Assembly: GCA_944388215.1 (NCBI GenBank)
Contig: CALXHT010000042.1
Span: 124,001 to 188,000, forward strand
Reading direction: 5' to 3'
Source of the DNA: an uncultured Gemmiger sp.
GTDB lineage: Bacteria; Bacillota; Clostridia; Oscillospirales; Ruminococcaceae
DNA: 64,000 nucleotides
Of this stretch, positions 59,794 through 64,000 are shown piece after piece. Each line of letters begins with the position of its first letter. Positions within the stretch are counted from its first letter, which is position 1. The translations under genes and the position numbers were made by a program. The notes below the pieces were generated by a model that was given only the letters and a program-made list of their open reading frames with translations, was not told the origin of the DNA and did no database searches.

Positions 59794-61641
59794 TCATACC
59801 AGTTCCACCCTGTAGGTTTCCAACCAGTAGTTGAGCTGCAAAAACCAGGCGATGGTCTGCGGTGTAGTCATCAGCTGTCCATACCACGGCACCGGATTGT
59901 CGGCCCCCGAAGCCAGCAGTTTTTCCAGTGCGTCCGCCCGGATGATCCGCAGCAGCGGCGCCGCCGGGTCTTCCAGCACCTTGGTGAGTTCCGCCGATAC
60001 CGCCGAGAGATATCCGGGATTCCAGGTTTTGGGATAGGGGCTCTTCTTGCGCCAGAGCACCTCCGGCGGCAATACGCCGGTCATGGCCTCCCGCAGCAGT
60101 CCCTTTTCCTTGCCCTGGTAATCCTTGAATTCCCACGGCACCGAATAGAGGTATTCCGCAATGCGGTAATCACAGAAAGGCACGCGCACTTCCAGGCCGT
60201 TGTACATGCTCATGCGGTCCTTGCGGTCCAGCAGCGTCTGCATGAACCAGTGGAAGTTCAGGCTCATCATCTGGCGCATCCGCTGTTCCAGCGGGGAAAG
60301 CCCCGGCCGCACCGAGGTTTCGGCCAGCGTCTTCTGGTACTGGGCATCCACGAATGCCTCCGGGTCAATGCCGTCCAGCACGCCGGGTTTGATGAAGCTG
60401 GCGCGGTAGGCCGTGGACTGCGCCCAGGGGAATCCGTATTTTTCCCGCACGGTGGGATCCCGGTACCACGGGTATCCCCCGAAGATCTCATCGGCGCATT
60501 CTCCGGACAGGGCCACCGTGGCGTGGGGCTTGATATACCGGCAGAAGGCCAGCAGCGAGGCATCCACATCCGCCATGCCCGGCAGGTCCCGGGCTTCCAC
60601 CGCCTGATACAGTGCCGGCACCAGTTCCGGGGTGTCCAGCGTAATCCAGTGATGCTCGGCATGGAGGAAATCATTCATCATCCGGATAAAAGGCGCATCC
60701 GGCCCCGGCTGGAACTTGGTCTGATGGAAGTACCGCTTGTTGTCCTTATAGCCCACCGAGAAGGTCTTCAGGGTTTTGCCCTGTGCCGTAAACTGGGCAT
60801 CCGCCACCGCGGAAATCAGGCTGGAATCCAACCCGCCCGACAAAAAAGTGGCCACTGGCACGTCGGACACCAGCTGCCGTTCGATGGCATCCATCAGCAG
60901 GTCCCGTACCTTATGGGCGGTGGTCGTGAAATCATCGGGATGCTCGTGGTCCACCAGCTGCCAGTAGCGATGCAACAGAAGCCGGCCACTGTCTGCCTCA
61001 TAAATGCCGTACTGGCCCGGCAGCAGTTCCCGCACATTCTGGAACACACCGCTGCCCGGTATGCGCCCGGGCCCCAGCAGCAATATCTCTGCCAATCCGC
61101 CGGCATCGATGCGCGGCGGCACCGCCGGGTGCGCCAGCACCGTCTTGATCTCACTGCCGAAGATCAGGCTGTCCCGGGTCCTGGCATAAAACAGCGGCTT
61201 GACGCCACACCGGTCCCGCGCCAGAAACAGCTTGCCCGCGTGGGCCTCCCATACCGCAAAGGCAAAAATCCCGTTAAAACGATCCACGCAGGAGGCGCCC
61301 CACTCGGCATAGGCATGCAGCAGGACCTCCGTGTCGGAATGTCCGATAAAGATGTGGCCACGGTTTTCCAGAAGGCCGCGCAGTTCCGGCGTATTGTACA
61401 GCTCCCCGTTGTAAACGAGGGTATAACTCTCCCCCTGCCAATCCAACTGCATGGGCTGGCAGCCGTTTTCCAGGTCCACCACCGCCAGCCGCGCATGGAT
61501 GAGGGCAGCCCGTCCGCTGATGTACATTCCCCGCTGATCCGGTCCACGCCGTGCCATCGTGCGCTGCATGGCGCAATAGGCCGCATACTGTCCCTGAATG
61601 GCACGCGGGTCACGCCCGATTTGTCCCGCTATTCCACACAT
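59794..61641 (-). CDS. asnB: Asparagine synthase (glutamine-hydrolysing)
   Basis: Makes asparagine from aspartate, ATP and glutamine. I start at the ATG at 61641 because it exposes the catalytic Cys2 of the class II glutaminase (MCGIAGQIG); the longer frame would bury it. 615 residues: glutaminase (1-200; RGPDQRG, VYNGELYN, SDTEVLLHAY) and synthetase (220-615; PP-loop FLSGGLDSSLISAV near residue 265, SGECADEIFGGYPWY near residue 390). The length matches the long Firmicutes AsnB group. It follows coaBC by about 70 nt with a hairpin between. Confidence 0.93.
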   Translation of the reverse strand: MCGIAGQIGRDPRAIQGQYAAYCAMQRTMARRGPDQRGMYISGRAALIHARLAVVDLENGCQPMQLDWQGESYTLVYNGELYNTPELRGLLENRGHIFIGHSDTEVLLHAYAEWGASCVDRFNGIFAFAVWEAHAGKLFLARDRCGVKPLFYARTRDSLIFGSEIKTVLAHPAVPPRIDAGGLAEILLLGPGRIPGSGVFQNVRELLPGQYGIYEADSGRLLLHRYWQLVDHEHPDDFTTTAHKVRDLLMDAIERQLVSDVPVATFLSGGLDSSLISAVADAQFTAQGKTLKTFSVGYKDNKRYFHQTKFQPGPDAPFIRMMNDFLHAEHHWITLDTPELVPALYQAVEARDLPGMADVDASLLAFCRYIKPHATVALSGECADEIFGGYPWYRDPTVREKYGFPWAQSTAYRASFIKPGVLDGIDPEAFVDAQYQKTLAETSVRPGLSPLEQRMRQMMSLNFHWFMQTLLDRKDRMSMYNGLEVRVPFCDYRIAEYLYSVPWEFKDYQGKEKGLLREAMTGVLPPEVLWRKKSPYPKTWNPGYLSAVSAELTKVLEDPAAPLLRIIRADALEKLLASGADNPVPWYGQLMTTPQTIAWFLQLNYWLETYRVELV

Positions 61642-61646
61642 AAAAA

Positions 61647-61693
61647 GACCCCCTTCTGCCATCGTTCCTATCAGGAATATGCAGAAAAGGGTC
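61647..61693 (-). promoter_or_regulatory. Leader hairpin covering the asnB ribosome site
   Basis: Minus strand GACCCTTTTCTGC pairs with GCAGAAGGGGGTC (13 bp including two G-U), followed by TTTTTATG. The 3' arm contains the ribosome site. A second small hairpin (TTCCT-GAT-AGGAA) is in the loop. It may act as a terminator, an attenuator or a translation block. Confidence 0.6.
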
Positions 61694-61709
61694 ATTATAG
61701 AACCAGACT

Positions 61710-62915
61710 TCAGCGGCTGGCTGCAATCGCGTCGGCAATGCGCTGTGCCACCGCGTCCTTGCTTTGCAGCGGCAATGCCTCGGTGCCCTGCCCGGTGATC
61801 AGGGTTACCACATTGGTGTCCACCCCGAATCCGGCGCCCGGCACCTTCAGGTTGTTGGCCACAATCATATCCATATGCTTTTTGCGCAGTTTGGCCGTGG
61901 AGTTTTCGATGAGGTCCCGCGTTTCCATGGAAAAGCCGCAGACAAAGAGCTTTTCCGGCTTGTGCTCGCCCACCCAGGCCAGGATATCCTGGGTGCGTTC
62001 CAGGGCCAGCGTCATCTCGCCGTCTTTCTTTTTCACCTTGTCCTGTGCCACAGTGGCCGGACGATAATCCGCAACCGCCGCCGCCATGACCAGCGCATCG
62101 GCATCCATGGCATGCTGCTGCACAGCGGCAAACAGGTCCGCCGCCGTCGTGTAGGGCACCATCTTCACAAAAGGCACCGGCGGAAGTGTGCAGCCGGTGG
62201 AAGCCAGCAGGGTCACATCCGCCCCGCGCAGCATACAGGCCCGGGCCACCGCATAGCCCATCTTACCGGTGGAATGGTTGGTGATATACCGCACCGGGTC
62301 CATCGGTTCCTGGGTGGCGCCGGCAGATACCACGATCTTTTTGCCGCGCAGGTCCTTTTCATAGGACAGTTCCCGCAGCACATAGTCCACCAGGACGCCT
62401 TCCTCCGGCAGCCGCCCCGAGCCCACATCGCCGCAGGCCAGCAGCCCGGACCCGGAGGGAATGACTGTAAAACCGTAGTGTTCCAGCGTTTTCAGATTGT
62501 CCTGGGTGATGGGATTTTCCAGCATGTGGGTATTCATGGCCGGGGCCACCAGTTTGGGACAGGTGGCAGCCAGCGTCACGGTGGTGAGCATATCATCGGC
62601 CAGCCCGTGGGCCATCTTGGCAATCACATTGGCGGTGGCCGGCGCAATGAGCATAAGGTCCGCTGCGTTGGCCAGGGACACATGGGCCACATCATACTGG
62701 AAATTGCGGTCGAAGGTATCCACAATGCAGCGCCGGTTGGTCAGCGTTTCAAATACCAGCGGTGCAATGAACTCGGTGGCGTGCTTCGTCATCAGCACAT
62801 GCACATCCGCCCCCATCTTGACCAGCGCATGGGCCACATTGGGCATTTTGTATGCGGCGATGCCCCCGGTGACCCCGATGACGATCGTCTTTCCTTTGAG
62901 CAACATAGGATTCAC
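61710..62915 (-). CDS. coaBC: Bifunctional phosphopantothenoylcysteine decarboxylase/synthetase
   Basis: Two consecutive CoA-synthesis steps. 401 residues: the CoaC flavodoxin-like half (1-190) has ATEFIAPLVFETLTNR, PATANVIAKMAHGLADDML, the PAMNTHMLEN motif and the catalytic Cys in SGLLACGDVGSGRLPE. The CoaB half (190-401) has VSAGATQEPMDPVRYITNHSTGKMG and MAAAVADYRP near residue 280, and FSMETRDLIENSTAKL. Divergent from coaX, which makes the CoaB substrate precursor. Confidence 0.94.
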   Translation of the reverse strand: MNPMLLKGKTIVIGVTGGIAAYKMPNVAHALVKMGADVHVLMTKHATEFIAPLVFETLTNRRCIVDTFDRNFQYDVAHVSLANAADLMLIAPATANVIAKMAHGLADDMLTTVTLAATCPKLVAPAMNTHMLENPITQDNLKTLEHYGFTVIPSGSGLLACGDVGSGRLPEEGVLVDYVLRELSYEKDLRGKKIVVSAGATQEPMDPVRYITNHSTGKMGYAVARACMLRGADVTLLASTGCTLPPVPFVKMVPYTTAADLFAAVQQHAMDADALVMAAAVADYRPATVAQDKVKKKDGEMTLALERTQDILAWVGEHKPEKLFVCGFSMETRDLIENSTAKLRKKHMDMIVANNLKVPGAGFGVDTNVVTLITGQGTEALPLQSKDAVAQRIADAIAASR

Positions 62916-62993
62916 AGACCTTTCCCTGTTTGGTTAGGCTTATTATAGCAATTCCCGGTGGGTTTGTAAATTGCAGTCTTTCCCCGTTTCAGA

Positions 62994-63021
62994 TTGCAAA
63001 ATTCCTGTAAACTGCTATAAT
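62994..63021 (+). promoter_or_regulatory. coaX promoter
   Basis: TTGCAA (62994-62999), 16-nt spacer, perfect TATAAT (63016-63021), 35 nt before the ATG. Confidence 0.78.
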
Positions 63022-63040
63022 GATACCAGTTTTACAGGAA
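63002..63040. promoter_or_regulatory. Inverted-repeat operator candidate at coaX
   Basis: TTCCTGTAAACTG (63002-63014) and CAGTTTTACAGGAA (63027-63040) are inverted copies differing by one inserted base, placed symmetrically around the -10. The left arm is upstream of the expected start of transcription, so this is a DNA site rather than an RNA hairpin. Confidence 0.6.
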
Positions 63041-63055
63041 TGGAGCCTTGGGAAT

Positions 63056-63841
63056 ATGGTACTGGCTGTCGACATCGGAAATTCCAACATCTGCATCGGG
63101 GGTCTTGCGGGGGAAGCGCACCGCCAGGTGCTCTTCACCACCCGTATGGTCACCCGCCCCCGCTGCACCGCCGATGAATACGCCGCCGAACTGAAGTTCC
63201 TGCTTACCCGGATGGGGGTGGAGCGTTCCGCCTGCGAGGGCGTCATCGTCTGCAGCGTGGTGCCCAGCCTGACGACACCGCTGGCGGACGCCTGCTGCCG
63301 TCTGACCGGTAAAAACGCCCTGATTGTCAGCTGCGATCTGGACACCGGGCTGACCTTCCGGGTGGATGAACCCGGGCGGGTGGGCCGCGACCGCATTGCC
63401 GACGCAGCGGCCGCCGCAGCGCTGTATCCGCTTCCCTGCATGACGGTGGATCTGGGCACTGCCACCACCTACAACGTGCTTTCGGCCAAGCGGGAATTCC
63501 TTGGCGGTTTCATTGTGCCGGGCGTACAGACCAGCCTGCGTGCCATCAGCGCGGGTACAGCCCAGCTGCCTCCCATCGCCCCCGAGCCGCCCAGCGACCT
63601 GATTGGCCGCAACACCGTGGAGGCCCTGAACAACGGAGCCATGTTCGGCACCGCCGCCATGCTGGACGGACTGGCACAGCGTGTGGAAGCCCAGTTGGGC
63701 GCACCTCTTACAGTGGTGGCCACCGGCGGACTGGCGCCCTACATCACGCCCTGCTGCCGCCGTAAAATCATCTACGACGCCGACCTTCTGTTCAAAGGAT
63801 TGGCTCTGCTGTGGGAACGCAATCGCGAACAGCTGACCTGA
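63056..63841 (+). CDS. coaX: Type III pantothenate kinase
   Basis: First committed step of CoA synthesis; the acetyl-CoA-insensitive type. 261 residues: VLAVDIGNSNICIGGL at the N-terminus, VGRDRIADAAAAAALYPLP near residue 105, MTVDLGTATTYNVLSA near residue 122 and LGGFIVPGVQTSLRAIS near residue 142, with VVATGGLAPYI near the end. The ATG at 63056 has TGGAGCC upstream. The gene is followed by its own terminator, so it is probably monocistronic. Confidence 0.93.
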   Translation: MVLAVDIGNSNICIGGLAGEAHRQVLFTTRMVTRPRCTADEYAAELKFLLTRMGVERSACEGVIVCSVVPSLTTPLADACCRLTGKNALIVSCDLDTGLTFRVDEPGRVGRDRIADAAAAAALYPLPCMTVDLGTATTYNVLSAKREFLGGFIVPGVQTSLRAISAGTAQLPPIAPEPPSDLIGRNTVEALNNGAMFGTAAMLDGLAQRVEAQLGAPLTVVATGGLAPYITPCCRRKIIYDADLLFKGLALLWERNREQLT

Positions 63842-63846
63842 AATGC

Positions 63847-63886
63847 AAAGGAGACAGCCGGAAAATCCGGCTGTCTCCTTTTTATG
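63847..63886 (+). terminator. coaX terminator
   Basis: AAAGGAGACAGCCGGA, short A loop, TCCGGCTGTCTCC, then TTTTTA. Confidence 0.93.
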
Positions 63887-63928
63887 TATTTATGAAATCC
63901 GGCGGAAGCGAAGGAATCCTCCTTGCCC

Positions 63929-64000
63929 TTACAGTTCCGGCGTAACGGGCACAGCGCCATAGTTGCGGATGTTCAGCACATGGCAGCTGCCTTCCCCGAA
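63929..64000 (-). CDS. C-terminal fragment of an unidentified protein (runs off the right edge)
   Basis: The last 24 codons of a minus-strand frame: ...FGEGSCHVLNIRNYGAVPVTPEL then TAA at 63931-63929. It is open to the window edge with codon use like its neighbours, and the coaX terminator lies between the convergent stops. The fragment is too short for me to name the family. Confidence 0.5.
   Translation of the reverse strand, partial: FGEGSCHVLNIRNYGAVPVTPEL

Noticed and set aside
61642-61709. T-box leader of asnB
   Set aside because: The leader is under 70 nt and lacks the T-box consensus and a specifier loop; only a simple hairpin is present.
1-64000. CRISPR array, IS element, prophage, tRNA or rRNA genes
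   Set aside because: I saw no regularly spaced repeats, transposase or integrase frames, or tRNA/rRNA signature sequences on either strand; a covariance scan was not possible here.

Overview
The window is a densely coded, GC-rich stretch of a low-redundancy Firmicutes chromosome. Rex, HtpG under CIRCE-type operators, SpoIIIE/FtsK, TepA, sigma-A type promoters (TTGACA/TATAAT), strong GGAGG ribosome sites, lipobox-bearing binding proteins and several TTG starts all point to Clostridia. The protein flavour suggests an Oscillospiraceae/Ruminococcaceae gut anaerobe (Faecalibacterium, Gemmiger or Subdoligranulum-like), but that genus-level placement is inference. I saw no rRNA, tRNA, CRISPR array, prophage or insertion sequence.

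Layout. 1-10300 (minus): one very compact B12 transcription unit. A cobalamin riboswitch and intrinsic terminator lie upstream of a corrinoid-type ABC importer, followed by the anaerobic corrin-ring genes cbiK-cbiD-cobI-cobM-cbiG-cobJ-cobK-cbiET, which run off the left edge. 10305-18417 (minus): methionine synthesis (metF, a stand-alone MetH activation protein, a short metH), then a ComEC-like metallo-beta-lactamase protein and the DNA translocase FtsK/SpoIIIE. 18500-23900: tepA, rex-tdk, an AraC regulator and htpG. 24000-27130 (plus): C_GCAxxG_C_C protein, esterase, VanH-like dehydrogenase and a cysteine-cluster protein. 27134-31781: a two-component system divergent from a LanFEG/BcrA-type antibiotic-resistance ABC transporter, with a clear direct-repeat operator between them. 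31794-32290: a small orphan gene with its own promoter. 32308-41176 (minus): nucleoside scavenging, with deoD, cdd and two BMP lipoproteins, then the nupOPQ-type importer and pyrimidine-nucleoside phosphorylase. 41280-45000 (plus): PflX-like radical SAM protein, polytopic membrane protein and GH25 muramidase. 45018-49450 (plus): a divergent type IIA topoisomerase pair. 49466-55206: phosphoglucomutase, ComM-like AAA+ protein, GT4 glycosyltransferase and GH3 lipoprotein. 55313-59604 (minus): a Gld-type ABC transporter with a DUF4340 partner. 59794-63841: AsnB, then CoaBC divergent from CoaX. A 23-residue C-terminal fragment of another gene sits at the right edge.

How the parts work together. 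Cobalamin import and synthesis (first operon) supply the cofactor of the neighbouring methionine synthase, whose activation domain is a separate protein. The nucleoside block is a full uptake-and-phosphorolysis route, and tdk adds deoxythymidine salvage. CoaBC and CoaX are two steps of CoA synthesis transcribed divergently.

I found no convincing undescribed multi-gene system; most of the window is recognisable core or common accessory metabolism. The best leads are regulatory or architectural: tandem CIRCE elements at htpG, a PmrA-box-like repeat at the LanFEG promoter, operator-like inverted repeats at the topoisomerase, coaX and deoD/radical-SAM promoters, a hairpin that can mask the asnB ribosome site, the split MetH with a cysteine-rich tail, and the divergent topoisomerase pair.
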